Source: Moritella marina ATCC 15381 (lineage in GTDB: Bacteria; Pseudomonadota; Gammaproteobacteria; Enterobacterales; Moritellaceae). Taken from it: a stretch of DNA of 64,000 nucleotides. The notes under the pieces are model-generated. The model was not told where the DNA came from. It saw only the letters and a program-made list of their open reading frames with translations, and made no database searches. Below are positions 24,772-34,171 of this stretch, one piece after another. Positions within the stretch are counted from its first letter, which is position 1. The number at the start of each line of letters is the position of its first letter. The stretch is from assembly GCF_008931805.1 (NCBI RefSeq), contig NZ_CP044399.1, positions 4,451,370 through 4,515,369 of the forward strand, given 5' to 3'. The position numbers and the translations under genes were made by a program.

Positions 24772-25680
24772 TTAGTAATATATCCAGCGTTTACCCATCT
24801 CGGTATTAATTAATGTTAATACGCCGGTGATAGCTAAAATGATGAGTGATGTTGCTGCCGCAGGGCCCATATCGTATTGCTCAAATGCTTGCTGATAGAA
24901 CAAATATAATAACGTTCGGGTGCTACCGCTTGGGCCGCCTTGGGTTAATATTTGGAATTGGTCAAAGGCCTGTACCGAATTGATCATGTTGACAATAATC
25001 AGGAAAAACGTGGTTGGTGAGATCAGCGGTAAAGTAATTTTGATGAAGCGCGTTAATGGACTACAACCATCAATCAGTGACGCTTCATACAAGGATGTCG
25101 GGATCTTGTTTAGCGCGCTAATAAAGAACAGCATGGTCCAGCCAACTGCTTGCCAAACGGTCACAATAACCACGACAGTCATCGCCGTATCACCGCTTTC
25201 TAACCAAGCAATTGGCGCTATGCCTACTTTCGCTAACAGTAAATTAACTAAACCAGATTTGGTTTCAAATACCCATGACCAAACAATTGATACTGCAACA
25301 GTCGGTGTGATCCAAGGTGAAAATATAACCGCGCGATACAGCTGGCTGCCGCGGAAGTTCTTATGCAGTAATAAGGCAAAGCCCAATCCTAGCATCACAG
25401 TTGGAATAACCACGCCCAGTGAAAACACGAAGGTATTGTAAAGCGCATCAGTAAAGTAACTGTCTTCAATCATGTATTGATAGTTTTCAACACCGACAAA
25501 GTTATATTCCGGAGAAATATAATCCCAGTCGGTAAAGCTGATGTAGATGCTCCAACCAAATGGCACGATCCAGAAAGCCAATAGGGGGATCAATAAAGGC
25601 GCTATAAATAACAGTACCTTTAGTTTTTCCGACATCGTACGCGGTATGACATGTGATAGAGAGTGTGAATTAATCTTCAT
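24772..25680 (-). CDS. ugpA: ABC importer permease, UgpA-like
   Basis: The 302-aa permease has six helices, SIYISFTDWDYISPEYNFVGVENY typical of UgpA/MalF-type subunits, and the EAA loop EASLIDGCSPLTRFIKITLPLI. It is the first gene of the operon; the 116-base gap to the LysR gene should hold the promoter. Only one PhoB-like half-site (tgtcac, minus strand, near 25728) is visible there, which is not enough to call a Pho box. Confidence 0.88.
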   Translation of the reverse strand: MKINSHSLSHVIPRTMSEKLKVLLFIAPLLIPLLAFWIVPFGWSIYISFTDWDYISPEYNFVGVENYQYMIEDSYFTDALYNTFVFSLGVVIPTVMLGLGFALLLHKNFRGSQLYRAVIFSPWITPTVAVSIVWSWVFETKSGLVNLLLAKVGIAPIAWLESGDTAMTVVVIVTVWQAVGWTMLFFISALNKIPTSLYEASLIDGCSPLTRFIKITLPLISPTTFFLIIVNMINSVQAFDQFQILTQGGPSGSTRTLLYLFYQQAFEQYDMGPAAATSLIILAITGVLTLINTEMGKRWIYY

Positions 25681-25796
25681 GCTTAGTTTGTCCTTAACTG
25701 TATGGAGTCATCATAGAGTGGCACTGTGACAAATTTGCTTGCGTCATCATTATATTTTCCATCGTCAGGCATAAGAAAAAGTGATGACCTAATTGA

Positions 25797-26699
25797 CTAG
25801 ACATTAGAAAAACTAGCCAGCATGGCATTGTCGGTATTTTGCTGTTCTAGCCAATCACAAAAGAAGTTTACTTTGGCGCTACGCTTATTGGCTGTGATGA
25901 TGTAATGACTCGAATCAGAGGGCATGCTGCCTGCCATCGCCAGAACAAGTTCGCCAGATGCCAGTGCTTTTTCGGCTACGAGTGAGCGCACTAGCATTAA
26001 GCCAATACCTTGCTTTACGGCTTCTAAACCATGTAATGAATTACTGATTTCGAGTTGAATATTCGGTGAGACGGGCGCGATATCATGATGACATAACCAT
26101 TGCATCCAGCTTTCTTCATAACCTTTTACTTGAATGGCTGGCAGCTGCGAAATATCATTTTTTTCGAGGGCATCACAGTGTCGCTGTTTGAACGCTGGAC
26201 TGCATACCATGAGCCATTGCTCTTGGCATAAGGGGGTTGCTTGAGTGCCTTCGCTGTCGATAAAACCATTGGTGATCTCAACATCGACATCAGTGCAGGG
26301 TTGTCGAGATGGCCAATCCACTAACGTCAGATCTAATTTAATAAAGGCAAATTTACTGGTGAAATCAGCTAATTTGGGAATTAACCAATTATGGCAAATC
26401 GACGTATTTACTTTAATGCGCAAGACATCAGACTGTTGTTGGCCAAATAATATTTGCGTTTGTAATTTAAGGTGTTGTAGTGATCCGGATACCACGGGTA
26501 AGTACTGTTGCGCGGCTTGGGTTAATGTCACGCCACGTTGATTACGAATAAACAAAGTACAATTAAGGAACTGCTCAAGATTTTTTAGCTGTTGGCTTAC
26601 CGCTGCTTGGGTAACGTGAAGTTCACGTGATGCCGCGCCTATTGAGCCGAGTCGAGATACAGCTTCGAAAGCTAATAATGAACGTTGTGGTGGAAGCAT
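25797..26699 (-). CDS. LysR-family transcriptional regulator (GcvA-like)
   Basis: The 300-aa protein has an N-terminal winged helix (LLAFEAVSRLGSIGAASRELHVTQAAVSQQLKNLEQFL) followed by a type 2 periplasmic-binding-fold effector domain, as in the GcvA/AmpR group. It is encoded upstream of, and in the same direction as, the Ugp-like operon, with the SMR gene behind it. The target could be the importer or the exporter; neither is proven. Confidence 0.88.
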   Translation of the reverse strand: MLPPQRSLLAFEAVSRLGSIGAASRELHVTQAAVSQQLKNLEQFLNCTLFIRNQRGVTLTQAAQQYLPVVSGSLQHLKLQTQILFGQQQSDVLRIKVNTSICHNWLIPKLADFTSKFAFIKLDLTLVDWPSRQPCTDVDVEITNGFIDSEGTQATPLCQEQWLMVCSPAFKQRHCDALEKNDISQLPAIQVKGYEESWMQWLCHHDIAPVSPNIQLEISNSLHGLEAVKQGIGLMLVRSLVAEKALASGELVLAMAGSMPSDSSHYIITANKRSAKVNFFCDWLEQQNTDNAMLASFSNV

Positions 26700-26797
26700 A
26701 CATAACCTTAACCATAAAATGGCTAAGGTAGTGTATTTTTATGACAGTATGATGAAACTTGTTGATAAGACTATTTATTAATGGCGACTCTAGTTTA

Positions 26798-27130
26798 TTA
26801 ATGGCTAATAGTTGTTGAGAAAATATTAATAATGACACTGCCGAGTAAGATCAAACTTATCCCTAAAATGGCCACCCAGTCGAGTTGTTGGCCATACCAC
26901 AACCAGCTAATCACAGTAACGAGTATGATCCCCGCACCACACCAGATCGCATACGCGATACCAATTGGCACTGATTTGATGGTGACCGACAGTAAGAAAA
27001 ACGCCAGCGCATAGCAAATTAATACAATCGCACTGATTAACGGCTGACTGAATTGCTGAGTTTTTGGTAATAACGACGTTGCGATCACCTCAAAGATAAT
27101 CGCCAGCAGCAGTAATAAATTAGGGGACAT
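26798..27130 (-). CDS. SMR-family multidrug/quaternary-ammonium exporter (EmrE-like)
   Basis: The protein has four membrane helices and the family's key glutamate in the first (IIFEVIATSLL); SVPIGIAYAIWCGAG and the last-helix GISLILLGSVIIN are also diagnostic. Starting at ATG 27130 gives 110 residues with the glutamate at position 14, exactly as in EmrE; an ATG at 27151 would add seven residues. Ribosome-binding sites are weak for both. It exports cationic hydrophobic compounds using the proton gradient. Confidence 0.88.
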   Translation of the reverse strand: MSPNLLLLLAIIFEVIATSLLPKTQQFSQPLISAIVLICYALAFFLLSVTIKSVPIGIAYAIWCGAGIILVTVISWLWYGQQLDWVAILGISLILLGSVIINIFSTTISH

Positions 27131-27406
27131 TGTAGTCAGTATTTTCATCATGGTGTTTTAATCGTTTCTATCAATATTAATGAGCGCGCCACAATACCTG
27201 AATAACATGACAGTATCCAGCGCATCAGTATTAGATTTATTGATGTTGGTATTAACTTAAATTACCATTTTTATATATAGGTAACACTTGTTCACTTATT
27301 GTTTTTCTGGTAAATGTTTCGTATTACTCGTAACGTCATGTAAATATAGATTTATTTAAGTTAATGTAAATTTAAAATTAAAGTTAAAATATTGATGGAT
27401 CATTCT

Positions 27407-27424
27407 AGAGTACGAGTGTAAGCT
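27407..27424. promoter_or_regulatory. FabR-like operator upstream of the desaturase operon
   Basis: agagtacgagtgtaagct resembles the gammaproteobacterial FabR palindrome (AGCGTACA-type half with TGT-rich partner), as I remember it, and lies 27 bases before the reductase start. FabR represses unsaturated fatty-acid genes, so the location is apt. The match is by memory and needs a matrix scan. Confidence 0.35.
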
Positions 27425-27450
27425 CATTTAACTTTTAGGGAGACCGCTAC

Positions 27451-28563
27451 ATGCTTAATGTTTTAACCAATAAATTATCACTGACGTTATTTAATAACGA
27501 TACGTTTAAGGCTTACTTCGCCCCATTTTCAACGAAACCTATTGCCGTACTGATGGGGGAGATGTTTGCTGCGACAGTCGTGAAAATGAAAACTGAAAAT
27601 AATGATATGTATTCATTAACACTAGCGATTTCAGGCAAGGTCAATGAACAGCATTTTTCTTTTCAGCCAGGGCAATATATTGAGCTGCAAGTAAAAAAGA
27701 ATGGTAGCTACATTAAACGTCCTTTTACTATTTCATCTTCGTTAGCGCAATTACAGCAAGATAAAACCATCACCTTAACCATTAAAAAACAATTTGCAGG
27801 CCGTGTTACGCCTTGGTTATCAAGTGCTATTAAGCAAGGTGAAATGTTAGGTGTTTCACCTGCGAAAGGTGATTTTGTATTGAACCGTTTATCAAAAATG
27901 GCAGTAAATAAAGAGGTGATCTTTATTGCTGGTGGCAGTGGTATTACGCCTTTTCATAGCTTGCTGTTATCACATGTTGCGAATAACCCGACGATTAACT
28001 TCACTCTATTGTATTTTGCCCGTGCTAATCAACATGCATTAAACGGCAGCTTAGTGGCATTAGAGTTAGAGCATAACAACTTCACCTTGAAATTATTACA
28101 ACGTGAGCGAGATGGCCATTGTTCTGCAGCCCATATCAATGCCGTGACGAGCGACTTGCAGCATAGTGAAGTTTATATTTGTGGTCCAAATAGCATGATG
28201 GATAGTACGCGAGAATTATTATTGGACATGGGTCTACCTGAAGGCGCACTGCATCTTGAGCAGTTTGGCTTAGCAAGTTTTCGCAATGTCGATCTGAATG
28301 TTGTGCGTAACGTGTCGTTTGCAATAACCAATAAAGAGGTCGTTGTGGATGAAGACAATCAGAAAACACTGTTAATACTTGCCGAAGACAACGTCGTTCC
28401 AGCTAAATATGGCTGCCGTATGGGTATTTGCCAAGAATGTAAATGTAAAAAAGTAAGTGGTGTGGTTTATAACAGCCAAACAAAAACATATTCAGATACC
28501 GGTGAAGAAGATATTCAAGCTTGTATCAGTGTACCAGTGACTGATGTCGTGATTAATTTATAG
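27451..28563 (+). CDS. Ferredoxin-type NAD(P)H oxidoreductase for the desaturase
   Basis: The 370-aa protein joins a flavin/NAD(P)H reductase module (YIKRPFTISS for the flavin, IFIAGGSGITPFHSLL for NAD(P)H, VYICGPNSMMD) to a C-terminal plant-type 2Fe-2S domain with CRMGICQECKC and a later Cys near QACIS. It passes electrons from NAD(P)H to the adjacent desaturase, as DesC does for DesB in Pseudomonas. The desaturase starts seven bases after the stop, so the two are one operon. Confidence 0.9.
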   Translation: MLNVLTNKLSLTLFNNDTFKAYFAPFSTKPIAVLMGEMFAATVVKMKTENNDMYSLTLAISGKVNEQHFSFQPGQYIELQVKKNGSYIKRPFTISSSLAQLQQDKTITLTIKKQFAGRVTPWLSSAIKQGEMLGVSPAKGDFVLNRLSKMAVNKEVIFIAGGSGITPFHSLLLSHVANNPTINFTLLYFARANQHALNGSLVALELEHNNFTLKLLQRERDGHCSAAHINAVTSDLQHSEVYICGPNSMMDSTRELLLDMGLPEGALHLEQFGLASFRNVDLNVVRNVSFAITNKEVVVDEDNQKTLLILAEDNVVPAKYGCRMGICQECKCKKVSGVVYNSQTKTYSDTGEEDIQACISVPVTDVVINL

Positions 28564-28570
28564 GGGTAAG

Positions 28571-29740
28571 ATGATGGCAGAGTTAAATAAAGAGTTAAAT
28601 AAAGAGTTAAATAAAGAACTAAATAAGAACTTTGGTCAAAAGTTAAATGAAGAGCAATTAGAACAACTGGCAATAGATCTTGATGGCGTAAAAGCCAAAG
28701 CCATGGAACAAGTAGGTAGTACGGATGAACGTTATATTAAAAAGGTTGTACGCCAGCAGCGTAGCTTAGAAATTGCCGGACGTATTTGCTTGGTATTGGG
28801 TTTTATGTCGCTGTATTTCTGGGGGGTGGGCGTGCTGCTATTAAGCGCATCGAAGATCTTAGATAATATGGAAATTGGCCATAACGTGCTGCATGGTCAA
28901 TATGATTGGATGAACGATCCAACGTTGAACTCGCAAACATTTGAATGGGATAATGCCTGCAGTTCAGAATCATGGAAGCGCGTGCATAATTACGAACACC
29001 ATACTTACACTAATATTGTCGGTAAAGATCGTGACTTTGGTTATGGATTACTACGCTTAAGTGATGACTTCTCTTGGCGCTTACGTAATACATGGCAGTT
29101 TGGTACTTACCTGGTGCTCAGTACTTTATTTCAGTGGGGTATCGCCTTTCATGAAATGGCAGGTGAACGGGTATTCTTTGGTAAGAAAAAAGCGGGTCGT
29201 ACATCACACGTTGATGTTGAGCAATTAAAGAAAGTATTCTATAGCAAATCAACGCGTCAAATTCTCAAAGATTACGTTATCTTCCCATTATTAGCGGGCC
29301 CGTTTTTTGTGATGGTATTGCTGGGTAATTTAGCGGCTAATTTACTGCGTAATTTTTGGACTTCCACGATTATTTTCTGTGGTCACTTCCCAACAGAAGT
29401 GTATACCTTTACCGAAAAAGAATGTGAAGATGAATCACGTGGGCATTGGTATTATCGTCAAATTTTAGGATCTGCTAATTTAACAGGTCCTAAATGGTTT
29501 CATATTTTAACGGGCCATTTAAGCTGCCAGGTAGAGCATCACTTATTCCCTGAAGTACCTGCACACCGTTATGTTGCAATGTCGAAAGAGGTACAAGTGA
29601 TTGCGGCTAAATACGGTATTGCTTATAACACCGGTAGTTTCTTTAGCCAGTATGCTTCAGTTGTACAACGAGTGATTTATTTCTCTTTCCCTGTCGGTAA
29701 AGTGACAGGTAAGAAAGCGGCGCTGTATCCACGCTTTTAA
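28571..29740 (+). CDS. Fatty-acid desaturase (acyl-CoA/acyl-lipid type)
   Basis: The 389-aa membrane di-iron enzyme has the histidine boxes H104-x3-H108 (GHNVLHG), H139-x3-HH (HNYEHH) and the late QVEHHLFPEVPAHR, with hydrophobic pairs near 70-95 and 230-260. It inserts double bonds into acyl chains, adjusting membrane fluidity. The N-terminus carries four ELNK tetrapeptides from a 12-bp DNA repeat. It is translated with the reductase just upstream. A terminator-like hairpin follows at 29777. Confidence 0.92.
   Translation: MMAELNKELNKELNKELNKNFGQKLNEEQLEQLAIDLDGVKAKAMEQVGSTDERYIKKVVRQQRSLEIAGRICLVLGFMSLYFWGVGVLLLSASKILDNMEIGHNVLHGQYDWMNDPTLNSQTFEWDNACSSESWKRVHNYEHHTYTNIVGKDRDFGYGLLRLSDDFSWRLRNTWQFGTYLVLSTLFQWGIAFHEMAGERVFFGKKKAGRTSHVDVEQLKKVFYSKSTRQILKDYVIFPLLAGPFFVMVLLGNLAANLLRNFWTSTIIFCGHFPTEVYTFTEKECEDESRGHWYYRQILGSANLTGPKWFHILTGHLSCQVEHHLFPEVPAHRYVAMSKEVQVIAAKYGIAYNTGSFFSQYASVVQRVIYFSFPVGKVTGKKAALYPRF
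28580..28627 (+). repeat. Four 12-bp in-frame repeats encoding ELNK
   Basis: gagttaaataaa occurs three times and gaactaaataag once, in direct tandem at the 5' end of the desaturase gene. Since 12 is divisible by three, copy changes would lengthen or shorten the tail without breaking the frame. Confidence 0.9.
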
Positions 29741-29776
29741 CCCGTAAATACTCCGTTAATATACTGAGCACGCATT

Positions 29777-29816
29777 AAGGGTATCAGACATTTTGCCAAC
29801 AAATGTCTATATCCTT
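29777..29816. terminator. Hairpin between the desaturase and HAD genes
   Basis: Long imperfect stem (aagggtat-cagacattt with aaatgtct-atatcctt) between convergent genes. No strong T-run is present. Confidence 0.5.
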
Positions 29817-29849
29817 GTGTTGGGTTAATTATGTCTACTTCCAGACTAT

Positions 29850-30509
29850 TTATTTCCAAATCAGTTGCGGCCAGTTTTGTACTTGTGCATGCAGGGCTAA
29901 TTGCGGGCAAGGGTTAACAACATGCGGATATTGGCTAAATAAGCATAGGGGCAGGTCGTTAATCGAGTCGGTATAAAAATAGCTATCGCTATAAACTTCG
30001 GTTTGTTCTGCTAACCAAGACTGTAAACGGATAACTTTACCATCTCGGTAACTGGCAACCCCCAGAATATTCGCCGTATAGCAGCTATCTTCTATCTGCA
30101 TGTCAATGCCCATCGCATGCTCAATACCCAGCTTTATCGCTACTTTTTTAACAATAAAACTCACCGTCGCCGAGATCAATACCGTGGTGATCTTGTCTTG
30201 CTTTAGCTGTGCTAACAGTTGTTGTGCTTGCGGGAATACCATTGGCATAATATATTTTTCGACACATTCATCAACCAAGCAATCAACTTGCTGTTTCGTC
30301 AAATATGCAAGCGGTGCCATGGCAAAATTAAGGTATTCTGGCATATCTAATTTACCGGCAGAATACAGACTCATTAAGCGTTTATCTTCGGCTAAAAAAT
30401 TACTGTCGGTGATAATACCTTTCTCGACTAAAAACTGATGCCATAACATGGCGCTATCAGCTGCAATTAAGGTTTCGTCTAAATCAAAAATATACAGTGG
30501 TTGGCTCAT
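29850..30509 (-). CDS. HAD-IB family phosphatase (phosphoserine-phosphatase-like)
   Basis: The 219-aa protein has motif I FDLDETLIAADS, a helical cap with YLNFAMAPLAYLT, motif II LISATVSFIV and motif IV TDSINDLPL. This matches HAD subfamily IB hydrolases related to SerB and phosphorylethanolamine/phosphocholine phosphatases. It ends the second importer operon, 11 bases after the ATPase gene, and probably removes phosphate from the imported and cleaved substrate. Confidence 0.85.
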   Translation of the reverse strand: MSQPLYIFDLDETLIAADSAMLWHQFLVEKGIITDSNFLAEDKRLMSLYSAGKLDMPEYLNFAMAPLAYLTKQQVDCLVDECVEKYIMPMVFPQAQQLLAQLKQDKITTVLISATVSFIVKKVAIKLGIEHAMGIDMQIEDSCYTANILGVASYRDGKVIRLQSWLAEQTEVYSDSYFYTDSINDLPLCLFSQYPHVVNPCPQLALHAQVQNWPQLIWK

Positions 30510-30520
30510 AGTATGCTCTC

Positions 30521-31537
30521 TTAACTGACCTGTTGTAATTCGTTGAGGTTAAACAATAGTTCTAGCGGTGTACCCGTTGCGAATAAGCGTTCTGATGAAC
30601 GATTTAATAAATCGACGGTAATATCATAGCCTTTTACATCGACCTGGTAACGGATCACGTTCCCTAATAATTGATGGTTTTTAATGATGCCTTGGGTTGG
30701 GGGAGAAATATGTGCACCATAATCACGGCCTGATTCACGTACATAAATGGATTCAGGGCGGATAGCTAATTTATTTTTAATGCTCATCCCCAGTACATCT
30801 TGCGCTTGCTGCGCTGATAATAAATTATAATTACCCATGAATCCGGCCACAAATTCATTGTGGGGCTGGGTATAGATTTGCTCGGCACTGCCTTGTTGTA
30901 CAATTGACCCTTCATTCATCAAAAAGATACGATCAGACATGGTCATGGCCTCTTCTTGATCGTGGGTCACAAATACCGTTGTCAGGTTAAGTTCTTTTTG
31001 AATGTCACAAATTTGTTGGCGTAAATGTTTACGGATACGCGCATCCAAGGCTGACAGCGGTTCATCAAGTAATAAAATATTTGGCTGTACGACTAAGGCA
31101 CGCGCCAAGGCTACTCGTTGTCTTTGTCCACCTGATAACTGGTGTGGGTGCTGGTTTTCTTTACCTTTTAATTCAACTAATTCAATGACCCGAGCCACTT
31201 GCTTGGCTATCTCATCTTTATGCAGTTTTTTCATTTTTAAACCGAAGGCGATATTATTCGCCACGGTCATATTAGGAAATAAAGCATATGATTGAAATAC
31301 CATACCTATGTCTCTTTTCTGCGGTGCTAAGTCGGTAATATTTTGTTCTCCAACCCATATTTCACCTGTGTCGACACTGTTAAGTCCGGCAAGGCTACGT
31401 AACAAGGTTGATTTACCACAACCACTCGGACCGAGTAAGGTAACAAATTCACCTTGGGCGATATTGAAGTTAATGTCAGAAAATACGGTATTACTACCAA
31501 AGCTTTTTTGTAGATTTTTTACAGTAACAAAACTCAT
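30521..31537 (-). CDS. ABC importer ATPase, iron/2-aminoethylphosphonate type (PhnT/FbpC-like)
   Basis: The 338-aa subunit has Walker A GPSGCGKST, signature LSGGQRQRVALARA, Walker B ILLLDEPLSALDA and a TOBE-type tail (LAIRPESIYVRES). Its start ATG overlaps the preceding permease stop (TAATG), so translation is coupled. The family covers ferric-iron and phosphonate importers; the phosphatase partners point to a phosphorus compound here. Confidence 0.88.
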   Translation of the reverse strand: MSFVTVKNLQKSFGSNTVFSDINFNIAQGEFVTLLGPSGCGKSTLLRSLAGLNSVDTGEIWVGEQNITDLAPQKRDIGMVFQSYALFPNMTVANNIAFGLKMKKLHKDEIAKQVARVIELVELKGKENQHPHQLSGGQRQRVALARALVVQPNILLLDEPLSALDARIRKHLRQQICDIQKELNLTTVFVTHDQEEAMTMSDRIFLMNEGSIVQQGSAEQIYTQPHNEFVAGFMGNYNLLSAQQAQDVLGMSIKNKLAIRPESIYVRESGRDYGAHISPPTQGIIKNHQLLGNVIRYQVDVKGYDITVDLLNRSSERLFATGTPLELLFNLNELQQVS

Positions 31538-32325
31538 TATTGAGCTCCTCGGCTAATACGGCTGGCCAACCAAGTGAAAAGGAAAATAAAGGCGAAATAA
31601 GTCATGACTAATGCAGACGTGAAATGACCACTGGTTTGACGCATGTTATATAAATATATTTGCAGGGTTTCATAACGCGTACCCACCAAAATATTCGAAA
31701 ATACAAATTCACCCAATAAGAACGAGAAAGATAAAAACAGCGATGCCAGTAAGCCTTTCTTCAAGTTGGGTAAAATAATCAGGAAGAAGGCTTGTGCGGT
31801 ACTCGCGCCCAGTAAGTGTGCTGCATCCATCAGATCAGCTAAATTAATCGCTTCAAAACTATTGGCGATGGCGCGATACATAAACGGCAGGGCAATCGTG
31901 AAATAAGTACCGATTAATATCCACGGCGTACCGACAATTTGTATTGAGCTGTCCGCGTATATTTGCAGTAAACCCACAGATGACACCACTGGCGGTACCG
32001 CAAAAGGTAATAAGATCAGGATATTCATCAAACCATTTAGTTTAGGGAAATAATAAAACACCACAAAAATGGCTGGAATGATTAACAGCGCACTTAATAA
32101 TAAGGCACTAATACAGACAAGCAGTGAGCGACCAAATGCAGCGATAAAGCGCGGGTCTTGCCATAACTGGCTATACCAATCAAATGTAAAGCCACTTGGT
32201 AATATAGTTGCGCCCCAGCTCGATGAAATTGAATATAAAAACGTCGCGAGGATCGGGATGACCAATACCGCTATCGTGCTATAAACAATGGCCTTATGGT
32301 ACAGCGAAGAATTAGCGTTTGGCAT
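31537..32325 (-). CDS. ABC importer permease (PhnV/FbpB-like)
   Basis: The 262-aa inner-membrane protein has six helices and an EAA-type loop (DAAHLLGASTAQAFFLIILPNL). Its start overlaps the other permease gene by 14 bases and its stop overlaps the ATPase start. It forms the channel with that permease. Confidence 0.88.
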   Translation of the reverse strand: MPNANSSLYHKAIVYSTIAVLVIPILATFLYSISSSWGATILPSGFTFDWYSQLWQDPRFIAAFGRSLLVCISALLLSALLIIPAIFVVFYYFPKLNGLMNILILLPFAVPPVVSSVGLLQIYADSSIQIVGTPWILIGTYFTIALPFMYRAIANSFEAINLADLMDAAHLLGASTAQAFFLIILPNLKKGLLASLFLSFSFLLGEFVFSNILVGTRYETLQIYLYNMRQTSGHFTSALVMTYFAFIFLFTWLASRISRGAQ

Positions 32326-33205
32326 GGTAACTCCGACTAATTAGTAGTTGGTTTATAAGCGTGATGAACGCCAGTAATAAAATAAGTAATACTGAAATGG
32401 CTGCTGCTAGATTAGGCTCTAGGAAGATATCGCCGGATACCAGACTGGCAATACGCACGGTAATAACATTATAGTTACCCGATGTTAATGCGTAGATACT
32501 GGCATAAGCGCCCATGGCATTGGCAATTAAAATGATAAAGGTACCAAGCAAGGCGGGTGATAATACCGGTAGGCCGATGTAACGCCAAAACTGCCAATTG
32601 TTAGCGCCAAGCAAAGATGAAGCAGCTTGCCAATCATCACTCAGGGCATCAAATGCAGGGTAAAGTAGTAAGGTGGCTAGTGGCACTTGAAAATAGATGT
32701 AAATAGCCAGTAAGCCCCACTGACCATACAAATTAAAATCATCAATAATGCCGTATTTCTTTAGCAGTAAAGTCAGTGCGCCGTTAAAACCGAGAATAAT
32801 AATAAAGGCAAATGCCAGTGGCACACCGCTGAAGTTGGCTGTCATGTTGGTAAATGAAACGATCAAGTCTCGAGCGCGAGAATCAAAACGACGTAATGAA
32901 GACACAAATAATGCTGCAATGATAATGGCGATAAGGCTTGAGGTGACCGCTAGCCACAAGCTGTTACTGAAGCCTTGCAGGATAAAAGCGGAATCAAAAA
33001 TTTCTTGATAATTTTCTAGGCTAAATTCATCTTCATAAATGAAACTATTGAACAATACCCACAACATCGGGGCAATCTGAAACATAAAAAACAGCAGTGC
33101 AAACGGTAGCAAGATTAATGCCGGTTTAAATTTAGTTAATCGCAGCGGTTTGCGAGTTGACTTGGTGTTTGCGGTTTCCACTGCGGCAACTGAAATAGTG
33201 TTCAT
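32312..33205 (-). CDS. ABC importer permease (PhnU-like)
   Basis: The 297-aa permease has six or seven helices and the coupling loop AASSLLGANNWQFWRYIGLPVL. Its first four bases overlap the end of the phosphodiesterase gene (ATGA). Layout and sequence fit the 2-aminoethylphosphonate or ferric-iron class. Confidence 0.87.
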   Translation of the reverse strand: MNTISVAAVETANTKSTRKPLRLTKFKPALILLPFALLFFMFQIAPMLWVLFNSFIYEDEFSLENYQEIFDSAFILQGFSNSLWLAVTSSLIAIIIAALFVSSLRRFDSRARDLIVSFTNMTANFSGVPLAFAFIIILGFNGALTLLLKKYGIIDDFNLYGQWGLLAIYIYFQVPLATLLLYPAFDALSDDWQAASSLLGANNWQFWRYIGLPVLSPALLGTFIILIANAMGAYASIYALTSGNYNVITVRIASLVSGDIFLEPNLAAAISVLLILLLAFITLINQLLISRSYHAKR

Positions 33206-34110
33206 AGACTATTTTCGCTCTTTTCTGCTTGGTTATTCGTGTTTGTGCTGGCGCTGGTTTTAATGCTGGTGTTGCAGGGCTGTTGGCGGATAAATTCAGG
33301 TTGTTTGTTTAATAGCGCTGAATTATAAGCTTTACCATGATCGACCAAACCTAATAATTGGCAAACGTTGCCACATAACTCGGTTTGTTGCATCACCGTT
33401 GGCTGGTGGCTAAAACTGTCACCGATAACAAACAAAGGTACTGCTCGTTCTTCAGGTAATATACCGCCGTGGGATCTGTCATTGTTCATGCCATGATCAC
33501 TGGTGATAAGGATCTGGTATCCGGCGTCTAACCACACATCAACATAGTTAGATAAGATGATGTCTGCCCCGCGCGCGGTATTACGATATTGGCTCGAATC
33601 TAAACCAAATTTATGGCCGGCATCATCGATGTTCATCGGGTGAATAAGTAAAAAATCAGGGTTGTGTTGTTGACGCAGATTTTCAGCATCTAGAAACACC
33701 ATTTCATCAGGGTAGTGGTCCATATGATAGAAACAACCATGCTGAATATTTAGGCTTGGATCGTCAGTAAAGCGATCGCGCACTGCATTGTAAGGGGCGA
33801 TGTTATATAACTCACTCATCCAATGATAAGCCGCTGCGGCTGTGGTTAACGATGCTTGCTTCGCTAAACTAAATACACTGCTGTGGTGTGACAGACGAAC
33901 AATATCATTATTCACTATGCCACTTTTTGCTGGTGTTACACCTGTTAATAAACATTCGTACAGTGGACGTGACATTGATGGTAGTTCACTGATAACCGGA
34001 TAAAGTGTTGCTCGATCTTGCTCTATTAATGCATTCAAGTAACCCATGCAATCATGGGCTACTTGATGATTAAGACCATCGAGAACAACAAGGATTACTT
34101 TATTGTTCAT
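33202..34110 (-). CDS. Alkaline-phosphatase-superfamily enzyme, type I phosphodiesterase-like
   Basis: The 302-aa protein shows the superfamily metal sites: VVLDGLN (Asp11), a nucleophile Ser/Thr in LPSMSRPLYECLLTG, HPMNIDDAGHKFG (Asp and His) and ITSDHGMNNDRSHGG. Related enzymes include nucleotide pyrophosphatase/phosphodiesterases and phosphonoacetate hydrolase. No signal peptide is visible, so it acts inside the cell after uptake. It lies between the binding protein and permease genes, which ties its substrate to the transporter. Confidence 0.85.
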   Translation of the reverse strand: MNNKVILVVLDGLNHQVAHDCMGYLNALIEQDRATLYPVISELPSMSRPLYECLLTGVTPAKSGIVNNDIVRLSHHSSVFSLAKQASLTTAAAAYHWMSELYNIAPYNAVRDRFTDDPSLNIQHGCFYHMDHYPDEMVFLDAENLRQQHNPDFLLIHPMNIDDAGHKFGLDSSQYRNTARGADIILSNYVDVWLDAGYQILITSDHGMNNDRSHGGILPEERAVPLFVIGDSFSHQPTVMQQTELCGNVCQLLGLVDHGKAYNSALLNKQPEFIRQQPCNTSIKTSASTNTNNQAEKSENSL

Positions 34111-34171
34111 TAGCTGCTCTTTTAGTGAATGTGAAGTAGTACGTTTCTATTCGATATCAAGGAGTTCATTG

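Noticed and set aside
25681-25796. Pho box before the Ugp-like operon
   Set aside because: Only one tgtcac half-site is visible; no partner lies 11 bases away.
26623-26838. 71-codon minus-strand frame between the LysR and SMR genes
   Set aside because: It overlaps the LysR start and the SMR end in another frame; the sequence is low in recognisable features and has no ribosome site.
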